Shown piece after piece: positions 27,256-35,730 of a stretch of DNA of 64,000 bases. This stretch comes from Hydrotalea sp. (GTDB taxonomy: Bacteria > Bacteroidota > Bacteroidia > Chitinophagales > Chitinophagaceae), in NCBI GenBank assembly GCA_027364735.1, contig DAHXOT010000045.1, forward strand, positions 62,001-126,000. Direction: 5' to 3'. Under the pieces are notes generated by a model. That model was not told the origin of the DNA. It saw only the letters and a list, made by a program, of their open reading frames with translations, and did no database searches. The position numbers were made by a program, and so were the translations under genes. Numbering within the stretch: the first letter of the stretch is position 1; every line of letters begins with the position of its first letter.

Positions 27256-28151
27256 TTATTTACTACCAATAATTCGGGTTCATCGTTATTAAAATCTTCG
27301 GTTTGTAATTCAATGCGGCGAGTAATATCGTTTAAAGCCGCTAACCGCTGCACGGTATAGGGAACGGTATCTAAACCGGTTACGAATTTTAAAATGTAAT
27401 TATAAATGCCAATTAAATCGCCGGCTACAATTACGGTTCCCGAAATTTTATTGGTTACCAATAAAGAAAACCCAATAACAAGCATTACCAATATTTCCAT
27501 TGCACCAAAACTCCAAGCCTCTTGATCGGATATTTTAATTTGCCATTCTCTTAGTTTGTGGTAATGCCTTCTTATAGCCAAATGATTTCCTGTAGAAATA
27601 ATATCTACTTGTTGTTCTAATTCATCATTCTTTGCTTTATTTAAGCGGTTCATTTTTTTACCATAGAAATAGCTGATAGCGGCCACAGGTATTAAAATAC
27701 TTAAACAAATAAATACAACCTTAGTATCGTAAAAATATAATAAAATTAAAGAGCCAAGTATATTATAAAAAGCTTCCATTACATACACCAAATCGAATTC
27801 TAAGAAATCAACAAATTCTCTTGCTAAAGTGGAGTGAGCGCTTAGTTTAGAAATATCGTTAGAATGATATTTGCGAGCTAAAAATTTTGTTACTAATGAA
27901 GTATAAATAGATGAGTAGGTTCTTGTATCGTACCTATGGCGAATGGTACCAACTATTAACCAAGCAACATGTACAATGGAGAGAATAATAAGCCCTTTAT
28001 AAGAACCTTTCATTAAATCGTTTACGGCTTCTCCTAAAAAAAATGGACGCAATAATGATCCTACCATTTCTAAAGAAAATAATATATAGGTAAGCAACAA
28101 TTGTAATCGGTGCTTTTGAAAAATGGTTTTTAGTATGGTTAAATTTGGCAT
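27252..28151 (-). CDS. ABC transporter six-transmembrane-domain protein without ATPase
   Basis: A 299-residue protein made of a single ABC exporter-type membrane domain (ABC_membrane_3-like), with about five to six helices: LLLTYILFSLEMVGSLLRPFFLG, GLIILSIVHVAWLIVG, FYNILGSLILLYFYDT, VFICLSILIPVAAISYFYG and ILVMLVIGFSLLVTNKISG. There is no Walker A, signature or Walker B, and no ATPase gene lies nearby. Members of this family are usually annotated only by fold. It follows the ATP-grasp/SET operon by 137 bases in the same direction and may be part of it or start from its own promoter. Transport substrate unknown. Confidence 0.75.
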   Translation of the reverse strand: MPNLTILKTIFQKHRLQLLLTYILFSLEMVGSLLRPFFLGEAVNDLMKGSYKGLIILSIVHVAWLIVGTIRHRYDTRTYSSIYTSLVTKFLARKYHSNDISKLSAHSTLAREFVDFLEFDLVYVMEAFYNILGSLILLYFYDTKVVFICLSILIPVAAISYFYGKKMNRLNKAKNDELEQQVDIISTGNHLAIRRHYHKLREWQIKISDQEAWSFGAMEILVMLVIGFSLLVTNKISGTVIVAGDLIGIYNYILKFVTGLDTVPYTVQRLAALNDITRRIELQTEDFNNDEPELLVVNN

Positions 28152-28262
28152 ATCCTTTCTTTAGGTTTATTAGTGGTTTTCTCTTAAATAAAAGGTAGTT
28201 TACAAGTATAGTATAGACTTTTGTAAAAGACCGAAGTTTAGATGAGATAGTAAGTAGGATGG

Positions 28263-28270
28263 CAAATGTA
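28263..28270 (-). promoter_or_regulatory. Candidate -7 element for the six-helix membrane protein gene
   Basis: Minus-strand TACATTTG followed by CC is an exact TAnnTTTG match. It lies between the ATP-grasp/SET gene and the membrane protein gene and predicts a leader of about 105 nt. If used, the membrane protein is at least partly independent of the upstream operon. No -33 TTG is evident. Confidence 0.35.
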
Positions 28271-28288
28271 AGAATCGAAAAGAAATTA

Positions 28289-29701
28289 TTAGCCTGAAGT
28301 CTTGTCAGCATTGAGGTTTTTGCCGGTAATGACACCGCGACAGTTTGCAGAACCACATTGACAATCAAATGATTGTGCATGCTCGTTTAAAAATGTTGCA
28401 TAATCTAAGGTTAGTTCAGCGTCTTTGTTAATTTTTTGCAAAGCCACAACATTTAAGCCTTGATAGCCGGTATTTGGATTACATGAGTGATTTTGCGGTG
28501 CCCAGTCTGAAGGGTTGTTCGACCATAAAATATACACTTCGTAGCTTATTGGATAGGCGTATTTGCTAAAAATTTCTTTCTGTTCTTCGTTCCAATTTTC
28601 ATCCACATATTTTTTGGTAACAATGCGTTGAGCCAATTCTTCTCCTTGAAAAATAATTTCTCCGGCTTCTATGTTTTTTGTAGCATAAATTCCATAACCC
28701 GAAATGGAGTTACCTTTTACCACATATTTTTTTTGTAATCGGCCATGCCGGGCAATACCTTCTTCTATAATATGTTGTAAAAAGCCCGAAGCACCAATGG
28801 TATCGTACTTTAAAATATAATCGGCAGAACCTTCGTAGCCGCTGGTATAAAAAACCGAACAGGTAAAATTAATTTCTAAAAAATATAAATTACCCGATGC
28901 GTCCATCCTAAAATCTAATCGGGCATAACCAACGCCATTAAATGAACGAAAAATACGTTGAGCCGCATTACGCAACTGTTGATTGATGTTTTTATCGGTA
29001 ACCGGAATATTGGCGTTAGGGTGTAATTCGGATGTTTTTAAGGCATAGGTTTTAAAACTATTTCCTTCGGGAAAAATAAACTCAATGGGCTGAAATGCTG
29101 TTGAAGTTTTTCCATCAGAATTGGCAGCAACAAGAATTGTAAACTCTCTTCCATCAATATATTCTTCTATTAAAAGTTCGTTATACGTTTCAATTATTTC
29201 GGCAACTTTTTGTGTTAGTTCAAGTTCGGTAAATACTAAAGAATGTTTATCAATTCCTAAACTATCACCGGCTTTGGCCGGTTTTACAAATAAAGGAAAT
29301 TGCAATTGTGTTATAACCTTAGGAATATCTGTAAGCGATTGTATTAAAACGTAGGCCGGTGTTTTTATATTTTCGCAGTAGGCAACATACTTCATTAATT
29401 CTTTAGGTGGATCGTATAATGTGGATGAAGGTCCGGTGTAAGGAAGATTGAGTAATTCTAAAGTATAAATAACGTCAATGGAAGGAACTTCCCATTCTAA
29501 ATATCCTTCACAAAGATTTACAAAAACATCGTAATTTTTTTTACTTAAATTTTTCAGTTGTTTATAAGTAGTAAGCTTATTTAAAAAAACGTTTTCAACG
29601 GTTGCTTCCGGAAGTAAAGGAGCTAAATTTCTGGGAGGATCGTAATATTGATAATCCACAGCAGAGGTTGAATAATCGGGTTGCAAAACACAAATTTTCA
29701 T
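28289..29701 (-). CDS. ATP-grasp ligase fused to a SET-domain methyltransferase
   Basis: A 470-residue fusion. Residues 1-320 are an ATP-grasp enzyme of the D-Ala-D-Ala ligase group: glycine-rich loop region LFVKPAKAGDSLGIDKHSL, LLIEEYIDGREFTI, and the metal-binding end YARLDFRMDASGNL with FLEINFTCSV. Residues about 335-465 are a complete SET domain: GNSISGYGIYATKNIEAGE, the substrate/SAM motif NHSCNPN, ELTLDY, and a post-SET zinc motif CQCGSANCRG. SET domains transfer methyl groups from SAM to lysine. Its ATG overlaps the stop of the upstream ATP-grasp gene by one base. The combination suggests ligation plus methylation of an amino acid or peptide; substrate unknown. Confidence 0.85.
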   Translation of the reverse strand: MKICVLQPDYSTSAVDYQYYDPPRNLAPLLPEATVENVFLNKLTTYKQLKNLSKKNYDVFVNLCEGYLEWEVPSIDVIYTLELLNLPYTGPSSTLYDPPKELMKYVAYCENIKTPAYVLIQSLTDIPKVITQLQFPLFVKPAKAGDSLGIDKHSLVFTELELTQKVAEIIETYNELLIEEYIDGREFTILVAANSDGKTSTAFQPIEFIFPEGNSFKTYALKTSELHPNANIPVTDKNINQQLRNAAQRIFRSFNGVGYARLDFRMDASGNLYFLEINFTCSVFYTSGYEGSADYILKYDTIGASGFLQHIIEEGIARHGRLQKKYVVKGNSISGYGIYATKNIEAGEIIFQGEELAQRIVTKKYVDENWNEEQKEIFSKYAYPISYEVYILWSNNPSDWAPQNHSCNPNTGYQGLNVVALQKINKDAELTLDYATFLNEHAQSFDCQCGSANCRGVITGKNLNADKTSG

Positions 29702-30813
29702 CAGGCATTCACTTTTCTTGCATAAGCATTTTGTAATATTTCTGCTATTAACTGAGCGAAAGTAGTATTACTTAATCGTAAAATGGCTCCTATTGAAGTA
29801 TAATTTTCATCTTCGCTTAAGCCGCATTGAGCATTTACTTCTAATACATAAATATTGCCTGTACGGGCATTCATTCTTAAATCAACTCTCGAATAGCCCT
29901 GACCCTTCACTGCACAATAAGCATCCCAACTTATTTTTTTAATTGTTTCGTGTAAGGAGGCATGGGGTGTTGTGTATTCATAAAAATTTTCATTTTTGGG
30001 CATAGGCGTTTCATCTTCATATATTTCCCATAACCGATCGAATGATAAAAACTTTTCATTATCTGGAAGTGAAGGATGAAAAACTCTTTCAACAGGAGGA
30101 TAAATAACCGCTTCTTCAGGTCTATCATAAGATCCTACAATTAATGTCGTAAATTCAGGTCCAACAATAAACTCTTCTGCAACTATTCCATCTACGGTTA
30201 ATTTCCAGCCCCTATAACCTTCAAATAATTTATTTACCTGTTCATTTAATTCAGTATTATTTGTAACTACATTTTTTATTCCAACGCCCATGCTTCCACC
30301 CGAAACGGCCGGTTTAACAATTATTGGGAAACCCAATTTTCTGAGGCTTCCATTTAATTGCTGATTTTTTTGTTGAATTGAAATCCATTTGGCATGCGAT
30401 ACACCGTATTCATCAAACGCTTTTTTCATCGATACTTTAGAGGTAGTTATATCGTAAAAATATTCGTCGGCTCCGGTATAAATTAAATCTTTTTCTTCCA
30501 GATATTTTAGAACAGAAATGCCGGGAGTTCCATTAACTTCATCTCCATCGCATAAATTTAAAATAATAGCAGTATAGTGCTCATTGTTTTTTTCGGTAAT
30601 GATGGAATCAATGATTGATTGATAATTATTTAAAGTAACTGCTTGCCATTTCCATGGCAAACCCAATATGGTAAAAGCTTTGGTATATTCTAAAATACTT
30701 TGAGAAAAATCGTAGTAATAATCAATATTAGGATCGTTAGTAATAAGGTAAGGAGCTAATACCCAAACCTTTACCGTTTCTTCTGTGAATTGATTTTTAA
30801 AAAATGTGTTCAT
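29701..30813 (-). CDS. D-Ala-D-Ala-ligase-like ATP-grasp protein
   Basis: A 370-residue stand-alone ATP-grasp enzyme related to the preceding fusion partner but clearly diverged. Visible motifs are FPIIVKPAVSGGSMGVGIKNV (ATP-binding loop region), VAEEFIVGPEFTTLIVG, and a C-terminal metal site YSRVDLRMNARTGNIYVLEVNAQCGLS. In true D-Ala-D-Ala ligases the last motif reads E-[IV]-N-T-x-P-G; here N is followed by AQCG, arguing for another amino or carboxylate substrate. It sits 7 bases after the small SET gene and overlaps the next gene by one base, in a tight three-gene operon. Confidence 0.82.
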   Translation of the reverse strand: MNTFFKNQFTEETVKVWVLAPYLITNDPNIDYYYDFSQSILEYTKAFTILGLPWKWQAVTLNNYQSIIDSIITEKNNEHYTAIILNLCDGDEVNGTPGISVLKYLEEKDLIYTGADEYFYDITTSKVSMKKAFDEYGVSHAKWISIQQKNQQLNGSLRKLGFPIIVKPAVSGGSMGVGIKNVVTNNTELNEQVNKLFEGYRGWKLTVDGIVAEEFIVGPEFTTLIVGSYDRPEEAVIYPPVERVFHPSLPDNEKFLSFDRLWEIYEDETPMPKNENFYEYTTPHASLHETIKKISWDAYCAVKGQGYSRVDLRMNARTGNIYVLEVNAQCGLSEDENYTSIGAILRLSNTTFAQLIAEILQNAYARKVNA

Positions 30814-30820
30814 TGTATAA

Positions 30821-31360
30821 TTATAGTGAGCTTCTTTTTTTTAATTGATGTTGAATAAAATCGGTTAATAAATAATGCGATAAAATTTTTTTTGGAAGAT
30901 GGGCTGCCCCTTTTATAGTTTGTAAGCAGTTTTTGGAGTTACAATAACAAATAAAAGGTTGTGCCATATTCCATTCGGTTGATGGATAAAAAAAAGTTAT
31001 TTCATCTCCAATATTTAAATTTTTTAAAGCAATTATTTCGAAAGTTGTTGTATTAAAAAAAACGCTGGGAGAACAACTATGATTAGTGTATTGCAAAAAC
31101 TCGGGTTGAAGTGTAATGTGATGCTGTTCATTAACCTGAATGGTAAGATAAGTTGCTTGCGTTAAAGTTAAGCCGGCACTAAACAAACAAATAATTTCTC
31201 CTTTATAAAATTTTTGTGCGGCATGCAACGATTTTTGCTTGGTTACAACATTTTCTACCACATCGGCAAAACCATGTTTGCTAATAATTTTAAATGATGG
31301 GTTAGTAAATGTATAAAGCATACTATTAATGGGTAATAGCAAGTTAATATGAAATGGCAT
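30821..31360 (-). CDS. Small stand-alone SET-domain protein
   Basis: 179 residues forming one SET domain: an N-terminal strand FKIISKHGFADVV, then YTNHSCSPSVFFN (NHSCxP motif), LNIGDEITFFYPSTEW (the G-D-E-x-T-x-x-Y motif) and a post-SET CYCNSKNC cluster. The last Asn of the usual NHSCNPN is replaced by Ser. The start is uncertain: a second Met at residue 14 (31321) immediately precedes the conserved fold and may be the true start. It is first in the operon with the two ATP-grasp genes and divergent from the FIST gene. Predicted lysine methyltransferase; target unknown. Confidence 0.78.
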   Translation of the reverse strand: MPFHINLLLPINSMLYTFTNPSFKIISKHGFADVVENVVTKQKSLHAAQKFYKGEIICLFSAGLTLTQATYLTIQVNEQHHITLQPEFLQYTNHSCSPSVFFNTTTFEIIALKNLNIGDEITFFYPSTEWNMAQPFICYCNSKNCLQTIKGAAHLPKKILSHYLLTDFIQHQLKKRSSL

Positions 31361-31462
31361 AAATAAAAAACATAATTGTAGGGCAGTATATTAATGTTAA
31401 TAATATAGTGGTTTATTAACAAAATAGAATTGTATAAGAAGGGTTTATTTTTTGTAAAAACT

Positions 31463-31482
31463 ATTGGCTATTTATAGCCAAT
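31463..31482. promoter_or_regulatory. 20-bp palindrome between the SET/ATP-grasp operon and the FIST gene
   Basis: ATTGGCTA (31463-31470) and TAGCCAAT (31475-31482) are perfect inverse complements around TTTA. It lies 102 bases before the SET gene start and 65 bases before the FIST gene start, in a divergent intergenic region. There is no U-tract, so an operator is more likely than a terminator. Confidence 0.45.
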
Positions 31483-31497
31483 GCACCAAAATAAAAA

Positions 31498-31528
31498 TTG
31501 GAAATTATTTTAAAATTGTATACATTGA
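31498..31528 (+). promoter_or_regulatory. Candidate promoter of the FIST gene
   Basis: TTG at 31498-31500, a 20-base spacer and TACATTGA at 31521-31528 (six of the eight positions of TAnnTTTG, counting the two free ones). The expected start is about 15 bases before the ATG. Confidence 0.3.
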
Positions 31529-31547
31529 GTAACAATCCTGTACAACT

Positions 31548-32690
31548 ATGAAAACACAACAACTTTCATACAAAAACTCCCTGTGGTCTGTTTATCAAAC
31601 AACGCCTAATTTTCAAAGCAATCAATGTCAGTTAGTATTTATTTTTGGTGCAAATGAAATTGTTTCAGACCCCACAATATATAATCATGTTTATTCGCAA
31701 TATCCCAATGCCAATATCGTTTCTGCCTCTACAGCAGGAGAAATAATAGATAAAAATGTTTTTGATAATACAGCGGTAGTAACAGCAATAGAATTTAACT
31801 CAACTCAAATTCGATGCGTTAAAAAAAATATAACAGAACATGCCAGTAGCGAAGCTGCAGGTAAATTTTTAATGAATCAATTTCCGGAAGATGGTTTAAA
31901 ATCTGTATTTATTATTTCTGATGGAACCAAAATAAATGGCAGTGAGCTTGTTTTAGGAATTAATGCCAACACGCCTAAAGGCATATCTGTAAGTGGTGGA
32001 TTAGCAGGCGATGCAGCCAGATTTTTACAAACAAGTACCGGACTTAATAGCGTAGCATCCGAAGGCAATTTAATTGCTATTGGTTTTTATGGCAATAATA
32101 TTAAAGTTGGTCATGGTTCTTTTGGAGGCTGGGATGAATTTGGAAAAGAAAGAAAAATTACCAAAGCCAATAAAAATGTTTTATACGAAATTGATGGAAA
32201 AAGTGCATTGAGTTTATATAAAGAATATTTAGGACCCTTTGCCGATGAATTACCCGGATCGGCATTATTATTTCCTTTATCACTTAAATTAGAAAATTCG
32301 GAAAAAAATTTAGTAAGAACTATTTTATCTATTGATGAAAAAGAACAATCAATGACGTTTGCCGGGAATATGCCCGAAGGAAGCACCGTTCGATTAATGA
32401 AAGCTAATTTTCAAAAATTAGTAGAAGGAGCTTCTTCTGCAGCTAATTATGCCATACAAAACATGGTTACACAACCGCCACAATTAGCCATATTAATTAG
32501 TTGTGTAGGAAGAAAATTGGTTTTACAAAGCAAAACATTTGAAGAAGTAGAAGCGGCAAAAAATATTATTGGCAAAAACGCAACCATTACAGGGTTTTAT
32601 TCATACGGCGAAATATCTCCCATGCACTCTTATTTAAATTGCGATTTACACAACCAAACCATGACAATTACCACTTTTACTGAATTTTAA
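31548..32690 (+). CDS. FIST N/C-domain sensor protein
   Basis: A 380-residue soluble protein with a FIST N-terminal domain (about 20-220: LVFIFGANEIVSDP, ASTAGEIIDKNVFDNTAVV, GISVSGGLAGDAARF) and a FIST_C domain (about 225-360: GNMPEGSTVRLMKAN, PQLAILISCVGRKLVLQ, GFYSYGEISPM). FIST proteins are small-ligand sensors that sit next to signalling enzymes. One characterised group, NosP, binds heme and nitric oxide and controls a partner histidine kinase. The next gene, 25 bases on, is a hybrid histidine kinase, matching that arrangement. The ligand cannot be told from sequence. Confidence 0.88.
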   Translation: MKTQQLSYKNSLWSVYQTTPNFQSNQCQLVFIFGANEIVSDPTIYNHVYSQYPNANIVSASTAGEIIDKNVFDNTAVVTAIEFNSTQIRCVKKNITEHASSEAAGKFLMNQFPEDGLKSVFIISDGTKINGSELVLGINANTPKGISVSGGLAGDAARFLQTSTGLNSVASEGNLIAIGFYGNNIKVGHGSFGGWDEFGKERKITKANKNVLYEIDGKSALSLYKEYLGPFADELPGSALLFPLSLKLENSEKNLVRTILSIDEKEQSMTFAGNMPEGSTVRLMKANFQKLVEGASSAANYAIQNMVTQPPQLAILISCVGRKLVLQSKTFEEVEAAKNIIGKNATITGFYSYGEISPMHSYLNCDLHNQTMTITTFTEF

Positions 32691-32715
32691 TTTCCTAACC
32701 TTATTTTTTCTATTT

Positions 32716-34227
32716 ATGCTCCTGCATCCTACACTACAAAAGCAAGTTGAAAAATTTCTTTCAGAAGAAACAATAAATAATTTTTCTGTACAACAATTTT
32801 TAGAGGAAGTAAATAATTATTATATAACTTTTGATAGAGACAGAAAACTTACCGAACATGCATTTCAAATAAGCGAAAGCGAATATCAAAAAGCCAATCA
32901 AGAACTACAAACTCAAATTGAACTTAAAAAAGAATCTATTTTAAAACTAAAAGATGCAATAAAAACACTCGATAAAACAGCAGCACCTTTTACCGATAAT
33001 ACAGATGATAATTTGATAGAAACGATTGCCTATTTAAAAGAACAAATTCAAAAAGCAAAACAATTAGAAACTGACTTAATTAGTGCAACAGAATTAGCCG
33101 AAAAAGGCGTTGAAGCAAAAACTGAATTTCTTTCGGTAATGAGCCACGAAATAAGAACACCGCTTAATGCTATTATTGGAACCATTTTATTATTAAAATC
33201 TAGAGATCCACTTCCATCGCAACAAGAATTAATACGCGTTTTAGAAATTTCATCCGAAAATTTATTAAGCTTAATTAACGATGTATTAGATTTTACCAAA
33301 TTAGAAGAAGGCAAAATAATATTTGCCGAAAGAGATATAGAACTTTTGCATTTACTTAAAAATGTAAAATTAGCCTACAGGGTTAAAGCCGAAGAAAAAG
33401 GAAATCAAATAAAAATAATTTACGATGATGATATTCCTGAATTTGTAAAAGGAGATGATATTCGCTTAGGGCAAATTATTAATAACCTAATTTCTAATGC
33501 CATTAAATTTACTAAAAACGGCACAATTACCATACGTGTTGCTTTGGAAGAAAAAACAGAAAAAGAGGTGCTTATTTATTTTGCTGTTGAAGATACCGGC
33601 ATTGGCATACCGGAAGAAAAGCAACAAATGATATTTGAACGATTTACACAAGCAAATGCCAATATTACCAGAGAATTTGGCGGATCGGGTTTGGGATTAA
33701 CGATTATTAGACGGTTATTAAAATTGCAAGACAGCGATATTTATGTGCAAAGCAAACACGGCGTTGGTTCTACATTTTATTTTAAACTTAAATTTAAAAA
33801 AAGCAACACTGTGGTAAAAGAAGAAACAGTAAATAATTTTGATAACCAAGATTTAAAAGGATTAAAAGTTTTATTGGTAGAAGATGTTTTATTTAATGTT
33901 ATGGTGGCAGAGGGAATGTTACAAAATTGGAATGCAATTGCCGATGTTGCCGAAAATGGTAAAGTGGCTGTTGAAAAAGTTAAAGAGAATGAGTATGATG
34001 TTATTTTAATGGATATTCAAATGCCTATTATGGATGGCTACACCGCAACCGAAGAAATAAGAAAATTTAATATAGAAACACCTATTATTGCTTTAACCGC
34101 ATCGCTTTCTATCGATATTCAAGATAAAGCTACTGCTGCGGGTATGAATGGCTTTGTAACCAAACCATTTAATCCTAACGATTTGTTTTTAGCATTGTAT
34201 AGAAATACCATTGGGAAGAATATGTAA
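32716..34227 (+). CDS. Hybrid histidine kinase/response regulator partner of the FIST protein
   Basis: 503 residues with no membrane segment. The N-terminal region is helical and coiled-coil-prone (about 1-130). Then come HisKA (FLSVMSHEIRTPLNAIIG, phospho-His about residue 144), an HATPase_c domain (N box NNLISNAIKF, G boxes DTGIGIP and GGSGLGLTI) and a C-terminal receiver (LLVEDVLFNVMVAEGML, phospho-Asp about 433 in ILMDIQMPIMDGY, Lys in VTKPF). There is no output domain, so phosphate probably passes to another regulator or an Hpt protein. It lacks its own sensor domain, which fits the FIST protein as sensory subunit. Convergent with the porin, four bases apart. Confidence 0.93.
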   Translation: MLLHPTLQKQVEKFLSEETINNFSVQQFLEEVNNYYITFDRDRKLTEHAFQISESEYQKANQELQTQIELKKESILKLKDAIKTLDKTAAPFTDNTDDNLIETIAYLKEQIQKAKQLETDLISATELAEKGVEAKTEFLSVMSHEIRTPLNAIIGTILLLKSRDPLPSQQELIRVLEISSENLLSLINDVLDFTKLEEGKIIFAERDIELLHLLKNVKLAYRVKAEEKGNQIKIIYDDDIPEFVKGDDIRLGQIINNLISNAIKFTKNGTITIRVALEEKTEKEVLIYFAVEDTGIGIPEEKQQMIFERFTQANANITREFGGSGLGLTIIRRLLKLQDSDIYVQSKHGVGSTFYFKLKFKKSNTVVKEETVNNFDNQDLKGLKVLLVEDVLFNVMVAEGMLQNWNAIADVAENGKVAVEKVKENEYDVILMDIQMPIMDGYTATEEIRKFNIETPIIALTASLSIDIQDKATAAGMNGFVTKPFNPNDLFLALYRNTIGKNM

Positions 34228-34231
34228 TTAA

Positions 34232-35608
34232 TTACCACTCAAAATGTAATCGAACAGAAGGAATATGTACCGGTCCTGTTCTATCTGTATTATAAGCAGG
34301 ATTAACCACCAGCTGATAATCTACCGATACACTTGCAAATGAAGTTAAATGCCATCTGTAATAAGTTTCGAAAATTGCTTCATTACCATAATTTAATTTT
34401 CCATCACCAATGATAAATCCATAACCACCGGCTTGTAAATATTTTTTATGATCGGGCGATAAGCCATTAATCACTATTGCAATACCTAAAGCATCATCAC
34501 TTTTATTTTTAGAAAGTCCCCTTATTTCAAAACCCGTTTGAAAGCTTCTATCAATTTCTGTAAATGCCCATGAGGCCGATGTTCCATTGTTCCAACTATA
34601 TCTTGCAAACCAACCCAAATTATTATTTAAAGCCTGTTCAGCATTTATTCCAAAACCATATTTTAGACCTCCATAATAAGTAGGAGCTTCGGCTTCGCCG
34701 CTAATGATATAATTTAAACTACTATCTCCATTAGCCATTTTTGTAATAGCATCTTTATACAGCGGAGCTTTAGAAAAAGTTGTAAAGAAGGTAGTTCTTA
34801 TGGTTCCATTTAAGTTATTTATTTTCCAATGATGCTCGTATTCTATTGTTTCGGAATTTGCTTTTGATAAATTCCAATCCATTGGTAAACCATTGGCTAT
34901 TCGAGGAACACGAACAGAAGAAAATCGTAATGCCCATGTGGGGTGAATTAATTCTATAACAATACCTGTAGTATAACCTCTTACATCTGCCGGAAAATCC
35001 CAAGCACCTTGTGCCATTAAACTCCAATTTAAAAATTGAGAACGAGCATCATGGTTATAGGTATTATCATCAAAAAAATCTGAAATACAAAATTTACCAA
35101 CGGTAATTACTATTCTGCGAGAAGGAATTTTACCATCGAACTGATTAATGTCGGAAGATTGTTTGGCAGAATGCTCGCCCAATGGAATAATTTGTTGCAA
35201 ATAAGCACGTGCAATAAAAGGGGTTAATGCCGAAGAGCCTACTCTATATATTTCTCCATTAGAAAAACCGGCCAAACCTTTTGTTTTACTTAACCCATTA
35301 CCACCGGTTAATTCGGGGTTAAAATAAAAAGCGGCATTCTTCCATAATTTTCTTCCAATAAATAAGGTGGTTGTATTAGATGTTGCCGATTCTTGAGAAT
35401 TATCTAAACTATTTAATCCGGCATATTTTGCTTTAAATGCCGGATGTGTTTGAAAAACGGTAGTGTTTTGAAAGTGCACTGTCCAATCGGCTAAAGAATC
35501 GCTCGATCTATTTTCATTTACATTAAAATCTTTAAACTGCCCATTAACGGAAGAATAAATAATTATGGAAAATGTTAGTAAAATATTTGCTTTTTTATGT
35601 AAAACCAT
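34232..35608 (-). CDS. OprB-like carbohydrate-selective porin
   Basis: A predicted 458-residue outer-membrane beta-barrel. The start was placed at the ATG at 35608 (MVLHKKANILLTFSIIIYSSVNG), which gives a clean signal peptide; an in-frame upstream ATG at 35674 would add 22 residues before it. Family features include FFDDNTYNHDARSQFLNWSLMAQGAWDFPAD in the middle and repeated amphipathic strands. The protein ends ...VRLHFEW, an aromatic-terminated last strand as recognised by the BAM complex. OprB-family porins pass sugars, but the true solute here is unknown. Confidence 0.82.
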   Translation of the reverse strand: MVLHKKANILLTFSIIIYSSVNGQFKDFNVNENRSSDSLADWTVHFQNTTVFQTHPAFKAKYAGLNSLDNSQESATSNTTTLFIGRKLWKNAAFYFNPELTGGNGLSKTKGLAGFSNGEIYRVGSSALTPFIARAYLQQIIPLGEHSAKQSSDINQFDGKIPSRRIVITVGKFCISDFFDDNTYNHDARSQFLNWSLMAQGAWDFPADVRGYTTGIVIELIHPTWALRFSSVRVPRIANGLPMDWNLSKANSETIEYEHHWKINNLNGTIRTTFFTTFSKAPLYKDAITKMANGDSSLNYIISGEAEAPTYYGGLKYGFGINAEQALNNNLGWFARYSWNNGTSASWAFTEIDRSFQTGFEIRGLSKNKSDDALGIAIVINGLSPDHKKYLQAGGYGFIIGDGKLNYGNEAIFETYYRWHLTSFASVSVDYQLVVNPAYNTDRTGPVHIPSVRLHFEW

Positions 35609-35730
35609 ACTTGCCTGTTTCGGGTATAAAAAAATAATTTTCAAGGGCAAAAGAATTAAGTAATTAAAAACCAATTCCTTTCAATTGGGAAAAAGTATTT
35701 ACGCAATTAGAAAAATACAATCAACTATTT

